Below, one piece after another: positions 17,447-26,227 of a DNA stretch of 64,000 nt. The DNA is from Acinetobacter higginsii. Lineage in GTDB: Bacteria > Pseudomonadota > Gammaproteobacteria > Pseudomonadales > Moraxellaceae. Position 1 is the stretch's first letter. Every line of letters begins with the position of its first letter. Made by a program: the position numbers and the translations under genes. The notes under the pieces are model-generated. The model had not been told where the DNA came from and made no database searches. It saw only the letters and a program-made list of their open reading frames with translations. The DNA is taken from contig NZ_KB850071.1 in NCBI RefSeq assembly GCF_000369525.1, positions 71,032 to 135,031 of the forward strand, written 5' to 3'.

Positions 17447-17609
17447 ACTTCCTGTCCCTCTAATAATTTGTTTTTTCCTTTTAGCTGTACATTATCAGAT
17501 GCATAACCTGAATTAAAGAGTAATTGCTCTAATTTTAACCTAGACATTTTGACACAAATCACAGAGGAATGAATTGACACTTAAGCGGCTGAACAGAAAT
17601 TTCAGGCAA

Positions 17610-17647
17610 AAAAAAGTAGCATTGCGACGGTTCAGCACATGCTACTT
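17610..17647 (-). terminator. Rho-independent terminator of the small membrane-protein operon
   Basis: On the minus strand, AAGTAGCAT and ATGCTACTT pair around a 16-nt loop, followed by a run of T. It lies 33 nt after the stop of the second small gene, supporting a short real transcript there. Confidence 0.8.
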
Positions 17648-17680
17648 ATTAACTGGTAAAATCGTGAAACTCTTTATATT

Positions 17681-17782
17681 TTAGTTTTGTTGAAAATAAT
17701 CCTTGAGTAACGTTCCAGCTCTTCCTACAACAATCGCCATAACGATTGCAATTACTAGAAACATCCACATTGAAATCTCCAT
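17681..17782 (-). CDS. 33-residue membrane protein, small paralog 2
   Basis: This short gene starts at an ATG preceded by a full AGGAGGT ribosome-binding site. The product is a single hydrophobic helix (about residues 5-20, WMFLVIAIVMAIVVG) followed by RAGTLLKDYFQQN. It is plainly paralogous to the gene 23 nt upstream at 17806-18006: both begin MEI, share a W-FLV-AI--AIVVGRAGTLL core, and the DNA is also alike, which indicates tandem duplication. A terminator follows. I recognise no family. Confidence 0.8.
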   Translation of the reverse strand: MEISMWMFLVIAIVMAIVVGRAGTLLKDYFQQN

Positions 17783-17805
17783 AGAGACCTCCTACACTTA
17801 CGTAT

Positions 17806-18006
17806 CTACTTTTGATAGATACTAGATTGGCGTTCACCATCGATATTCACGGGAGAGTGATATATTGATGACACTTTCAATCTCTTTCTCTTGGTCACGA
17901 CAACTTGACGTGATTCAAGAAATTCCCTGAGTAAAGTTCCTGCTCTTCCTACTACAATCGCAAAAATGATTGCGACCACCAGAAACGACCATGTTGGAAT
18001 TTCCAT
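17806..18006 (-). CDS. 66-residue membrane protein, small paralog 1
   Basis: The ATG at 18006 follows GGAGGT by seven bases; longer in-frame starts exist upstream but lack this signal. The first 31 residues repeat the pattern of the downstream paralog (helix WSFLVVAIIFAIVVG, then RAGTLLREFLES). Then comes a basic tail of about 35 residues (VVVTKRKRLKV and on) that the paralog lacks. An N-terminal helix followed by a positive tail predicts the tail in the cytoplasm. A 15-bp palindrome lies 69 nt upstream of the start. Confidence 0.78.
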   Translation of the reverse strand: MEIPTWSFLVVAIIFAIVVGRAGTLLREFLESRQVVVTKRKRLKVSSIYHSPVNIDGERQSSIYQK

Positions 18007-18074
18007 TTTGGACCTCCACCATACTTTACGTTGGTGTTTGTACTTTAACGAAAATAAATCGGACTTGATCGCCA

Positions 18075-18089
18075 GATTGTCTGACAATC
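18075..18089. promoter_or_regulatory. 15-bp palindrome upstream of the small membrane-protein operon
   Basis: GATTGTCTGACAATC is symmetric around its central base. A second copy differing at two positions is at 18201-18215, centre to centre 126 bp away. Length and symmetry fit a dimeric repressor site. The regulator is unknown. Confidence 0.45.
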
Positions 18090-18200
18090 ATAATTTTCAC
18101 TATTTTTTAGAGTATTTAATCTAACAATTTAAACAAGACAAACCATAATTTTAATTAAATTATTGAAATTTATATTTTTATTAATTTTATACAGTTGTAG

Positions 18201-18215
18201 AATTGTCAAACAATC
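18201..18215. promoter_or_regulatory. Second copy of the 15-bp palindrome, overlapping the ygfX stop
   Basis: Read on the minus strand it is GATTGTTTGACAATT. It overlaps the ygfX stop codon and flanks, with 18075-18089, a very AT-rich segment that should contain the promoter of the small membrane-protein operon. Confidence 0.35.
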
Positions 18216-18609
18216 ATCCCAGTTTTGCGCGTAATTTTAGCTTTTTCCATTGCGAATGTGATAATTGATCCCACCAAATAATGCAATTTTTATGCTTTTT
18301 ATGAGAAAAATAGAGCGCGATATAAAGTTGCTGATCTAATATTTTGATGATCTGTCTACGCTGGATCTTTAATTTGGGGTCATAAAATTCGAACGAGCAT
18401 TCTTGATGATCCAAGTATTCAAAACGTCTAATTTGAGGTCGTTTCAAAAATAAAAACCAAGTAATGCTCATCATGCCAAAGCACAGTAGCCAAATCCATA
18501 AGGTAAGTAAGGAATAGGTTAAACTAAGAATGGCAATGAAAATCAAGAGCTGCAATACCATCGCAAAACGACTGCGTTGCAGCTCGAAAACACCATTAGC
18601 CATGGACAT
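18214..18609 (-). CDS. ygfX: YgfX-family membrane protein (partner of SdhE)
   Basis: The 131-residue protein has two adjacent hydrophobic helices (about residues 17-35 and 37-54) and a basic soluble C-terminal half rich in Lys and aromatic residues. Length, two-helix layout and position immediately after sdhE match YgfX (CptA) of enterobacteria, described there as an inner-membrane protein affecting cell division proteins. The sequence itself is weakly conserved, so the call leans on the gene pair. The start overlaps the end of sdhE by 14 nt; an ATG at 18603 is an alternative. The overlap implies translational coupling. Confidence 0.7.
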   Translation of the reverse strand: MSMANGVFELQRSRFAMVLQLLIFIAILSLTYSLLTLWIWLLCFGMMSITWFLFLKRPQIRRFEYLDHQECSFEFYDPKLKIQRRQIIKILDQQLYIALYFSHKKHKNCIIWWDQLSHSQWKKLKLRAKLG

Positions 18610-18853
18610 AGTGTTTTAATTTTAAAATAAAATCTTTTAATTCTGCACGAGGTGGTTCCCCTACCTCCATAAACCAATCCAATAAATCTGGATCTTCTTG
18701 ATCAACCAACTCGGCAAATAATGCCTTTTCAGCAATATCGGCTGTCAGGTAGTGGTTTTTAACATAAGGATCAAAATACACATCGATTTCTTTTAAACCG
18801 CGACGCGCACGATACACAACCTTACGCTCTTCCAGTGTCATTTCATCAGACAT
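18596..18853 (-). CDS. sdhE: FAD assembly factor SdhE
   Basis: This 85-residue protein promotes covalent FAD attachment to SdhA of succinate dehydrogenase in the cytoplasm. The diagnostic RGxxE motif reads R18-G-L-K-E22 within RARRGLKEIDVYF, and the acidic middle (ELVDQEDPDLLDWFM) matches the family. It is the first gene of a two-gene unit with ygfX. Confidence 0.9.
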   Translation of the reverse strand: MSDEMTLEERKVVYRARRGLKEIDVYFDPYVKNHYLTADIAEKALFAELVDQEDPDLLDWFMEVGEPPRAELKDFILKLKHYVHG

Positions 18854-19040
18854 TATTGGCTCCGCAATGCAACAATTTTTCCATAGTGTACCCGATCTCC
18901 CCGATGAAGTTCTGAGAGATTTTTCTCAAGTGACCAAATACATCAATCAAATTGAGCATTGATCACATTGTTCACTATTTTCAATTTCTTGTATGGTGAT
19001 GAAGATGATTTAAATCCAACACACTAGGGAAAAATAACAA

Positions 19041-20213
19041 ATGCAATCAGGTGCTATTCGTCCAATTCCAAACATGCTGCCACGCAAACTGTTTACTTCA
19101 GACCATGAAGCATTCCGTGAAACCGTGCGTAAATTCTATGAGAAAGAAGTTGTTCCGAATATTGAAAAATATGAAACACAACAACATGTAGATCGTGACT
19201 TATGGAATAAGGCAGGTGCACTTGGTCTACTCTGTACAACAATGCCTGAACAATACGGTGGTTCAGGTGTCGATCGTCTTTACAGTATGATTCTGATCGA
19301 AGAACAAGCCTATGCCATGGATTCAAGTACGGGTTTTTCTTTGCATTCAGATATCGTTGCCAACTATATCAATAACTTCGGTAATGAAGAGCAAAAGCAA
19401 CACTGGTTACCAAAAATGGCAACAGGCGAAGCCGTCACAGCAATTGCGATGACTGAACCTGGTACAGGTTCCGACCTACAAGCAGTTCGCACGACTGCCG
19501 TATTGGATGGCGATGAATATGTCATCAATGGTTCTAAAATCTTTATTACCAATGGCTATCTTTGTGACATGGCGATTGTGGTGTGTAAAACAGGCAACAA
19601 TGAAAAAGGCTCAGCCAATTTATCCTTACTGATTGTAGAAGCGGATCGTGCGGGTTTCAGCAAAGGTAAGCCACTGAACAAAATTGGGATGAAAGGCCAA
19701 GATACCTGTGAATTGTTCTTTGATAATGTCCGTGTACCGAAAGAAAATTTACTAGGTATGGAAGGCATGGGCTTTATCATGTTAATGAAAGAGCTCGCTT
19801 GGGAACGTATGCTGGTCGCAATTATCTGTCAAGCAGGTGCTGAAGCAGCCTTTGCACATACCGTGCAATACACCAAAGATCGTAAAGCATTCGGCAAAGC
19901 AATTAGTACCTTCCAGAATACTCGCTTTAAACTGGCGGAATTGCGCACTGAAATTGATTTCTGTCGTACCTATCTCGATCGCTGTATGGAACTACAGCTT
20001 GAAGAAAACTTAGGTGTGGATGCGGCCGCAGCTGCGAAATACAAAATTTCCGACATGTTCTCAAAAGTTGTAGATGACTGCTTACAACTACATGGTGGTT
20101 ATGGTTATATGCTGGAATATCCAATTGCCCGTGCTTATATCGACAACCGTGCCAATCGTATTTATGCAGGTACCAATGAAATTATGAAAGAACTCATTTC
20201 TCGTACCCTCTAA
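19041..20213 (+). CDS. Acyl-CoA dehydrogenase, long-chain type
   Basis: A 390-residue FAD enzyme of the alpha,beta-desaturation step of beta-oxidation. FAD and substrate motifs are intact (AMTEPGTGSDLQAVRTTA at about 136-153; QLHGGYGYMLEYPIARAYID near the end). The catalytic base appears to be Glu255 in LAWERMLVA. The medium-chain position (residue 376) is Ala in YAGTNEIMKEL. This arrangement is that of long-chain and isovaleryl-CoA dehydrogenases. The gene stands alone: a terminator follows, and sdhE is divergent on the other side. AGGGAAAAAT lies before the ATG. Confidence 0.88.
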   Translation: MQSGAIRPIPNMLPRKLFTSDHEAFRETVRKFYEKEVVPNIEKYETQQHVDRDLWNKAGALGLLCTTMPEQYGGSGVDRLYSMILIEEQAYAMDSSTGFSLHSDIVANYINNFGNEEQKQHWLPKMATGEAVTAIAMTEPGTGSDLQAVRTTAVLDGDEYVINGSKIFITNGYLCDMAIVVCKTGNNEKGSANLSLLIVEADRAGFSKGKPLNKIGMKGQDTCELFFDNVRVPKENLLGMEGMGFIMLMKELAWERMLVAIICQAGAEAAFAHTVQYTKDRKAFGKAISTFQNTRFKLAELRTEIDFCRTYLDRCMELQLEENLGVDAAAAAKYKISDMFSKVVDDCLQLHGGYGYMLEYPIARAYIDNRANRIYAGTNEIMKELISRTL

Positions 20214-20226
20214 ATAGCAATACAAC

Positions 20227-20260
20227 AAAGCGATCGTGCCCGATGCACGATCGCTTTTTT
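20227..20260 (+). terminator. Rho-independent terminator between acyl-CoA dehydrogenase and the DUF2059 gene
   Basis: Arms AAAGCGATCGTGC and GCACGATCGCTTT with a 5-nt loop and T run. As the genes converge and the arms are symmetric with A/T ends, it probably serves both. Confidence 0.85.
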
Positions 20261-20262
20261 AT

Positions 20263-20763
20263 TTATTTCGATTCAGGTTTTTCAGTCGTTTGAACGGGCT
20301 GCGGATTCATTCTTGCCATTAGCTGCTTAACTTTTGGATTCTCAATATATTGTTGCATGGTGGTATTGAGCGCTGTACGTGCATTTTGTGTGGTGAAATG
20401 TGCGACTTCACTGCCAACATCACTGGCTTTCTTTGCCCAAGCCTTACCTTCTACAGATTGATAAAAGGTCAATGCAGCTTGTAACTCTTTCTGGCTAAAA
20501 CTTTCCACATAACGTTGCACGATAAATTGCTTACGCTGTTCACTATTCAGATTTTTGCTCAAATCGGTATAAAAACTTTCAGGTAAGTCTTTTGGCAAAC
20601 GCATACGAATTTGCTCTAAAATCATTTTATCGGTGTTTTGCAAACCTTGTTCAGTCCCGTCAACAGATACCAGCTTTTGCGCAATGACTTCTTTTTGTTT
20701 TGCATCATCGGCAAACACCAATGTACTGAATAATAATGTCCCTAAGATGATGATTTTTTTCAT
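20263..20763 (-). CDS. Periplasmic DUF2059-type protein
   Basis: The 166-residue protein has a clear Sec signal peptide (MKKIIILGTLLFSTLVFA, then DDAKQ). The mature part is helical, with FIVQRYVESFSQKELQAALTFYQSVEGKAWAKK in the middle, the pattern of DUF2059 proteins (unknown function, exported). The ATG at 20763 is chosen because AGGG lies at proper spacing and it opens the signal peptide; six extra residues upstream would spoil it. The C-terminus is Pro/Gln/Thr-rich. Confidence 0.8.
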   Translation of the reverse strand: MKKIIILGTLLFSTLVFADDAKQKEVIAQKLVSVDGTEQGLQNTDKMILEQIRMRLPKDLPESFYTDLSKNLNSEQRKQFIVQRYVESFSQKELQAALTFYQSVEGKAWAKKASDVGSEVAHFTTQNARTALNTTMQQYIENPKVKQLMARMNPQPVQTTEKPESK

Positions 20764-20840
20764 CGTATTATCCCTAATCAAAATTTTCTAATGTGCTCAA
20801 TATACGCGATATTGATCGAATTTAAAGCCCGATTGCAAAT

Positions 20841-20872
20841 AAAAAACCCCATGCTTATGCATAGGGTTTTTT
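20841..20872 (-). terminator. Rho-independent terminator of the almA-like gene
   Basis: On the minus strand, AAAACCCTATGC and GCATGGGGTTTT (one T-G pair) form a hairpin with T run, 19 nt past the stop. Confidence 0.8.
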
Positions 20873-20890
20873 AATAAATTCAATAAATAA

Positions 20891-22381
20891 TTACGACACT
20901 AGCTTTGGCTTACGATCGACTTGCTCACCACGTTTATGGAATTGCAGGACCACGTCATTGAATGATGCATCTTTCAATTCTTTACGATCCGCAAGATAGT
21001 TATTGGTGATTTTCCACGGTGCTTTTTTACCTTGCTTCGGCATTACATCTGCTGCACGTGCAATATAACCAGAAGACATTTTACCCATAATGGTATCTTG
21101 TTCACGCAATGCTGGATCCGCATGGGCAATGACTTCATCATAGCCATTTTTGTCCATATGATTCAGCAAACGACAGATATAATCCGCTGCAATATCAACC
21201 TTTAAGGTCCAAGATGCATTGATATAGCCAATGATCATTGCCATATTTGGTACATCACTGACCATCACACCTTGATAGAGCATGTGTTGAGAGGTATCCA
21301 TTGGCTTACCATCAATTGTGCCTTTCACGCCACCCAAGATTTGGATTTCTAAACCTGTTGCTGAAATCACAATATCTGCTTCAAGGTGTTTACCAGACTT
21401 CAATTGAATACCATTTGCCGTGAATTTTTCAATTTGATCTGTTTCAACATTGGCTTGGCCTTCACGTAATGCCTTGAATAAATCACCATCTGGTACGACA
21501 CATAAACGTTGATCCCAAGGGTTATAGCTTGGTGTAAAGTGTTTCATATCCACCTTACCTTTCAACTGCAACTCAATACCTTTCAACAATAAGCGACGTA
21601 CTGTTTTTGGATATTTTTGTGCTAATGCATAAATACCACGTTGCATACCAATATTACGTGCACGGGTAAATTTATAAGCGGTTTCCTCAGACATAAATTT
21701 ACGCGTTTTTTCATAAATGAAGTCAATTGAAGGAATCGTCGCAATATAAGAAGGAGAACGCTGTAACATGGTTACATGCCCTGCACCGCCTTTCACCATT
21801 GAAGGAACAAGGGTAATTGCTGTTGCACCACTACCAATAATAACGACTTTCTTACCTGTATAATCTAGGTTTTCAGGCCAGTGTTGTGGGTGGATCAATT
21901 GGCCTTTGAAATCTTCTTGTTTTGGAAATTTCGGTGCATAACCTTGATCATAGTTGTAGTAGCCTGTGCAACCCATCACAAAATTTGCAGACCAAGTTTG
22001 CTTTTTCTTGTTACTGTCTTCAATTTCAACAGCCCATTTTTTCTTTGCAGAATCGTAGTTTGCAGAAAGGACACGATGACCAAAATGAATTTTATCTTTT
22101 AACTGATTTTCACTGATCACATCGCTTAAATAGCCCTTGATCTCAGCACCGCTTGCCAATACTTTATCTTTTGCCCATGGTTTAAAATTAAAACCAAACG
22201 TTGACATATCCGAGTCAGAACGAATACCAGGGTAACGGAATAAATCCCAAGTCCCACCAAAGCTATCACGACGTTCTAAGATTTCGAATTTACGTTGTGG
22301 ACAGTTTTTCGAGAGATGCACAGCTAACCCAATCCCAGAGATACCTGCACCAATAATTAATACATCAACTTGCTTTTCCAT
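20891..22381 (-). CDS. almA: AlmA/EthA-like flavin monooxygenase (Baeyer-Villiger type motif)
   Basis: A 496-residue FAD/NADPH monooxygenase. It has two Rossmann motifs (GAGISG at 11-16 and GSGATA at about 182) around the Baeyer-Villiger fingerprint FKGQLIHPQHWP at residues 158-169. The sequence closely follows the EthA pattern (GGTWDLFRYPGIRSDSDM). In Acinetobacter the group includes AlmA, implicated in oxidation of very long alkanes, and the 496-residue length agrees with what I recall of AlmA. Whether it acts on alkanes or ketones cannot be read from the sequence. The ATG at 22381 starts the Rossmann fold correctly; an upstream frame to 22456 would run through a likely promoter/operator. 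Monocistronic with terminator. Confidence 0.82.
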   Translation of the reverse strand: MEKQVDVLIIGAGISGIGLAVHLSKNCPQRKFEILERRDSFGGTWDLFRYPGIRSDSDMSTFGFNFKPWAKDKVLASGAEIKGYLSDVISENQLKDKIHFGHRVLSANYDSAKKKWAVEIEDSNKKKQTWSANFVMGCTGYYNYDQGYAPKFPKQEDFKGQLIHPQHWPENLDYTGKKVVIIGSGATAITLVPSMVKGGAGHVTMLQRSPSYIATIPSIDFIYEKTRKFMSEETAYKFTRARNIGMQRGIYALAQKYPKTVRRLLLKGIELQLKGKVDMKHFTPSYNPWDQRLCVVPDGDLFKALREGQANVETDQIEKFTANGIQLKSGKHLEADIVISATGLEIQILGGVKGTIDGKPMDTSQHMLYQGVMVSDVPNMAMIIGYINASWTLKVDIAADYICRLLNHMDKNGYDEVIAHADPALREQDTIMGKMSSGYIARAADVMPKQGKKAPWKITNNYLADRKELKDASFNDVVLQFHKRGEQVDRKPKLVS

Positions 22382-22732
22382 TTTTTTTATACCCTGTATA
22401 AACCATGACTTTATTAAAGCACAAATTTGACAATACGCAATGTCAAGTTTGGTCATTCATCGGTTTTTTCATATCACTTCGGGACAATTTTAGAAAAAAG
22501 AGTGCTAAAAAATCCTGAGATTTCTGCTTGGATTTCGTTCAGTAGAGGGTTTGCTTTCGTAGATGAATAAAATTATCTGTACTCACTGAATACTTATAAA
22601 CATGCTTTATTCAATACCTACAGGGAGACAACTTTTAAGGAAAAAGCTCAGGATAAGAGATGATGTAGAAATAGATGTATTAGCAATTTTAGATCGTAGC
22701 TTTAATTTCAAATAGAAAATGCCATTTATATC
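22382..22732. other. Gene-free stretch upstream of almA
   Basis: It holds the almA promoter region with the palindrome at 22427-22446, then about 250 AT-rich bases without a convincing gene. A 37-codon plus-strand frame (22602-22715) has no ribosome-binding site. I see no terminator for the GNAT gene here. Confidence 0.5.
22427..22446. promoter_or_regulatory. Palindrome in the almA promoter region
   Basis: Perfect 6-bp arms TTGACA and TGTCAA are separated by 8 nt. On the minus strand the left arm is itself a consensus -35 (TTGACA), so a bound protein would block the polymerase. It lies 46-65 nt before the ATG. Confidence 0.45.
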
Positions 22733-23230
22733 CTAGAATAAAAATAGCTTCATCAAAAGCTCATCTATATATTCTGCGTTATTTTTCAAGGCTTTTGATT
22801 CCACCCCATAAGTTTGAAAACCAAACTTTTGATATAGCTTAATTGCTGGCTGATTATCATCAGCGACAATAAGTAAAATTTGTTCTAGATATTCTTTACT
22901 ATGTTCAATAACAGTCGTGAGTAATCTATCTGCCACTCCCCGTCTTTGAAATTCAGGTTCAATAAATACACTTGATAAATAAGCCTTATGAGCAAGCTTT
23001 GTTGCGACCTCTCGGGTTAAAGTCGCTAAACCAATAATTTTATCGTTGTAGTAAACGCCAAAAACTGTTGAACTAGATAAGCAATTTTCAAAGAAACTTA
23101 AGGGCTTCACTACTTCTATACGATAAGTAGAACCAAACATTTCAGGGGCTTTTGCTAAAGCTGAAAGCCTGATCGTTCTAAAGTCATTCAGCTCATTCAC
23201 ACTTAGAATTTTAATCTCAATATTTAGCAT
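22733..23230 (-). CDS. GNAT-family N-acetyltransferase
   Basis: This 165-residue protein carries the GNAT acetyl-CoA motif A (SVFIEPEFQRRGVADRLLTT, Q/RxxGxA form) at about residues 88-107. The B-region follows, with NQPAIKLYQKFGFQTYGVE near 133-151. The N-terminal strand pattern is normal, so the fold looks complete. Substrate cannot be told. It is separated from rplQ by about 150 nt that hold the alpha-operon terminator. Confidence 0.85.
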   Translation of the reverse strand: MLNIEIKILSVNELNDFRTIRLSALAKAPEMFGSTYRIEVVKPLSFFENCLSSSTVFGVYYNDKIIGLATLTREVATKLAHKAYLSSVFIEPEFQRRGVADRLLTTVIEHSKEYLEQILLIVADDNQPAIKLYQKFGFQTYGVESKALKNNAEYIDELLMKLFLF

Positions 23231-23317
23231 ACTTGTCGATTTGAATTTTTATAAGAACGCGACTTAATTTAGCATATCAACCAGTTGGCCAAACACAGAT
23301 TAATTAAAAAGATAAAT

Positions 23318-23349
23318 AAAAAAGGCCGGTTATTACACCGGCCTTTTTT
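23318..23349 (-). terminator. Terminator at the end of the ribosomal-protein block
   Basis: On the minus strand, AAAAAAGGCCGGT and ACCGGCCTTTTTT form a strong GC-rich hairpin with T run, 32 nt past the rplQ stop. Confidence 0.9.
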
Positions 23350-23380
23350 GGAACAACTGACTGTTCTACACGTAGAAGTA

Positions 23381-23746
23381 TTATTTTACTTCACGGTCAA
23401 CGAGTTCAACGTAAGCCATCGGTGCAGCATCACCTGCACGGAAGCCCGCTTTAAGAACACGAAGATAACCGCCGTTACGTTCTTTGTAACGAGGGCCAAG
23501 AACGGTAAATAATTTACCAACAGTTGCTGCAGAACGAGTACGAGCAAACGCTAAACGACGGTTTGCTACTGTATCGTTTTTTGCCAAAGTGATTAAAGGC
23601 TCAGCAACGCGGCGAAGTTCTTTCGCTTTAGGTAAAGTTGTTTTAATTAACTCGTGCTCAACTAAAGCATTTGTTAAATTTTGGAACAACGCCTTACGGT
23701 GGCTGCTGGTACGGCCTAATTTCACACCACTATTACGATGACGCAT
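23381..23746 (-). CDS. rplQ: 50S ribosomal protein L17
   Basis: 121 residues (E. coli 127), starting [20 protein letters not shown] as is universal in bacterial L17. It binds 23S rRNA near the tunnel exit. It is the last gene of the alpha operon, 18 nt after rpoA, and the operon terminator follows. Confidence 0.97.
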   Translation of the reverse strand: MRHRNSGVKLGRTSSHRKALFQNLTNALVEHELIKTTLPKAKELRRVAEPLITLAKNDTVANRRLAFARTRSAATVGKLFTVLGPRYKERNGGYLRVLKAGFRAGDAAPMAYVELVDREVK

Positions 23747-23764
23747 GGTGATAGTCCTACTTAA

Positions 23765-24772
23765 TTAACGGCTACGATAGGCAAAACGGTCATCCATACG
23801 GAGACTAGCTGGTGGCCAGTTCTCTAAACGCATGCCGAGTTGTAAACCTTTCGAAGCCAAAACATCTTTGATCTCTGTTAACGATTTTTTACCTAAGTTA
23901 GGAGTTTTTAACAACTCAACTTCAGTACGTTGAACAAGATCACCAATGTAGTAAATATTTTCTGCCTTCAAACAGTTAGCAGAACGAACAGTTAGCTCGA
24001 GATCATCTACTGGACGAAGCAAGATTGGGTCAACTTCTTCGCGAGGCTCTTGAGCAACAGGAGTTTGATCTTTCTGAAGGTCAACAAAAATTGCAATTTG
24101 TTGTTGCAAGATTGTTGCCGCTTTGCGGATTGCTTCTTCTGGATCAACAGTTCCGTTAGTCTCAAGATCAATCACTAACTTATCAAGATCGGTACGTTGT
24201 TCAACACGAGCATTTTCTACTGTGTATGAAACACGCTTGATTGGGCTATAAGAAGCATCTAACTGTAAACGACCTACAGGACGTGTTTCACCTTCAGGGA
24301 AACGTGAGTCAGATGTTTCATAACCACGACCTTGAGAAACTTTAAGGCGCATTTTCAATGAACCTGTAGAACTCAAAGTACCGATTAAATGATCAGGGTT
24401 AACCACTTCAACATTATGAGGTAAACGAAGATCAGCTGCAGTTACGTCACCCGCCCCTTGTTTCTCTAATGTCAAATATGCTTCGTTTTGATCGAACAGC
24501 TTAATAGACAATCCTTTTAGGTTCAGCAAGAGCTCGACGATGTCCTGCTGCAAGCCTTCTAAAGTACTGTACTCGTGCTCGACACCTTCTATTTCTACTT
24601 CAACCACAGCAGCGCCAGGTAAAGAAGACAATAGAATGCGACGTAAAGCATTACCTAGAGTATGACCAAAGCCACGCTCTAAAGGTTCCAGAATCACTTT
24701 TGCCGAGGTCCCGCTCACCGCTTCGACCTTGATCGCTTGCGGAGTTAGAAACTCGTTTGCAGTACGCGTCAT
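23765..24772 (-). CDS. rpoA: RNA polymerase alpha subunit
   Basis: 335 residues. The N-terminal domain (about 1-235) dimerises and starts polymerase assembly ([23 protein letters not shown]). The C-terminal domain (about 255-330) contacts UP elements and activators through the helix-hairpin-helix segment [15 protein letters not shown]...[13 protein letters not shown]. Placed between rpsD and rplQ as in other gammaproteobacteria. Confidence 0.98.
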   Translation of the reverse strand: MTRTANEFLTPQAIKVEAVSGTSAKVILEPLERGFGHTLGNALRRILLSSLPGAAVVEVEIEGVEHEYSTLEGLQQDIVELLLNLKGLSIKLFDQNEAYLTLEKQGAGDVTAADLRLPHNVEVVNPDHLIGTLSSTGSLKMRLKVSQGRGYETSDSRFPEGETRPVGRLQLDASYSPIKRVSYTVENARVEQRTDLDKLVIDLETNGTVDPEEAIRKAATILQQQIAIFVDLQKDQTPVAQEPREEVDPILLRPVDDLELTVRSANCLKAENIYYIGDLVQRTEVELLKTPNLGKKSLTEIKDVLASKGLQLGMRLENWPPASLRMDDRFAYRSR

Positions 24773-24790
24773 TTATTGCTACCTCAAGGA

Positions 24791-25417
24791 TTATTTAGAA
24801 TACAATTCTACAATCAAGCTTTCGTTGATTTCAGCAGGTAAATCAGAACGATCTGGTGCAGCTTTAAACGTACCTTCTAACTTAGAATGGTCAATTTCCA
24901 TCCAAGCAGGGATACCACGTTGAGCAGCTAATTCAATTGCGTTTTTAATACGTAATTGTTGTTTAGCGCCTTCGTGTACTGCAATTACATCACCAGCTTT
25001 AACTTGGATAGATGCAATGTTAACACGACGACCGTTCAAAGTGATGCTACGGTGAGATACTAACTGACGAGCTTCTGCACGTGTAGAACCAAAACCCATG
25101 CGATAAACAACGTTATCAAGACGGCTTTCAAGCAATTTCAACAAGTTTTCACCTGTTGCGCCTTTCACACGAGCAGCTTCTTTGTAGTAGTTACTAAATT
25201 GACGCTCTAACACACCGTACATACGACGTACTTTTTGTTTTTCACGTAATTGTAGTGAGTACTCTGATTGTTTGCTACCACGAGCTCCGCCATGTTGGCC
25301 AGGAGCTTTAGCATGTTTTTTAGTCTTAACGTCAAACGGTTTAACGCCAGATTTTAATTGCAGGTCTGTCCCTTCGCGGCGAGAGAGTTTGCATTTTGGA
25401 CCAATATAACGAGCCAT
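24791..25417 (-). CDS. rpsD: 30S ribosomal protein S4
   Basis: 208 residues with the S4 RNA-binding domain at about 97-160 ([27 protein letters not shown]). It nucleates assembly of the 16S 5' domain and, in E. coli, represses the alpha operon by binding its leader. It begins 18 nt before rpoA in transcript order. Confidence 0.98.
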   Translation of the reverse strand: MARYIGPKCKLSRREGTDLQLKSGVKPFDVKTKKHAKAPGQHGGARGSKQSEYSLQLREKQKVRRMYGVLERQFSNYYKEAARVKGATGENLLKLLESRLDNVVYRMGFGSTRAEARQLVSHRSITLNGRRVNIASIQVKAGDVIAVHEGAKQQLRIKNAIELAAQRGIPAWMEIDHSKLEGTFKAAPDRSDLPAEINESLIVELYSK

Positions 25418-25429
25418 GAATGTTTCTCC

Positions 25430-25816
25430 TTACACGCGACGTTTTTTAGGTGGACGGCAACCGTTGTGCGGAATTGGAGTCACATCGGTAATGCTGTTAA
25501 TTTTATAACCCACTGCACCTAATGCACGAACCGCAGATTCACGACCAGGACCAGGACCTTTTACAAGGACGTCCAAGTTTTTCAAACCGTAATCTAAAGC
25601 AGCTTTACCAGCAACTTCAGCAGCTACCTGAGCAGCAAACGGTGTTGATTTACGTGATCCACGGAAGCCTTGTCCACCTGAGGTAGCCCAAGCCAATGCA
25701 TTACCTTGACGATCGGTAATCGTAACAATGGTGTTATTAAAAGAAGCGTGAATGTGTGCGACACCTTCAGAGACGGTACGAGTGACCTTCTTGCGTGCGC
25801 GAGTATCTTTAGCCAT
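25430..25816 (-). CDS. rpsK: 30S ribosomal protein S11
   Basis: 128 residues. The core [17 protein letters not shown] and the C-terminal [12 protein letters not shown] are characteristic. It forms part of the 30S platform near the mRNA exit. Twelve nt separate it from rpsD. Confidence 0.98.
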   Translation of the reverse strand: MAKDTRARKKVTRTVSEGVAHIHASFNNTIVTITDRQGNALAWATSGGQGFRGSRKSTPFAAQVAAEVAGKAALDYGLKNLDVLVKGPGPGRESAVRALGAVGYKINSITDVTPIPHNGCRPPKKRRV

Positions 25817-25835
25817 CTTTTAGCTTCCAGAAATC

Positions 25836-26192
25836 TTATTTCTTAATCGGTTTGCGCGGACCTTTACGGGTACGTGCGTTAGTTTTGGTGCGTTGTCCAC
25901 GGACAGGCAAGCTGCGACGATGACGAAGACCGCGGTAGCAGCCTAAATCCATTAAACGTTTAATGTTCATGGAAATTTCGCGACGTAAATCACCTTCGGT
26001 CGGAACCTTAGCAACTTCTGCACGAATCGCATCAAGCTGAGCATCATCTAATTCACGGATCTTAGTAGTTTCAGCAATACCAACAGAAGCTAAGATATTC
26101 TTAGCAGTGTGGCGACCTACACCAAAAATATACGTGAGAGAGATAACAGCATGCTTGTTATCCGGAATGTTTACACCGGCAATACGAGCCAT
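25836..26192 (-). CDS. rpsM: 30S ribosomal protein S13
   Basis: 118 residues, starting [24 protein letters not shown] and ending in the basic tail ([18 protein letters not shown]) that contacts the P-site tRNA. First gene of the alpha operon. The 107-nt gap before it holds a possible promoter and a GC-rich inverted repeat. Confidence 0.98.
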   Translation of the reverse strand: MARIAGVNIPDNKHAVISLTYIFGVGRHTAKNILASVGIAETTKIRELDDAQLDAIRAEVAKVPTEGDLRREISMNIKRLMDLGCYRGLRHRRSLPVRGQRTKTNARTRKGPRKPIKK

Positions 26193-26227
26193 TCAATTTT
26201 CTCCAAAAAGGCAGTCAAGATAATCAA

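Noticed and set aside
17398..17580. 60-codon minus-strand frame overlapping the lipoprotein start
   Set aside because: It runs through the leader and first codons of the lipoprotein gene in another frame, without ribosome-binding site.
22602..22715. 37-codon frame upstream of almA
   Set aside because: An ATG without ribosome-binding signal in an AT-rich gap; the translation is Lys/Arg/Ile-rich and matches nothing I know. It could be a remnant, but support is too weak.
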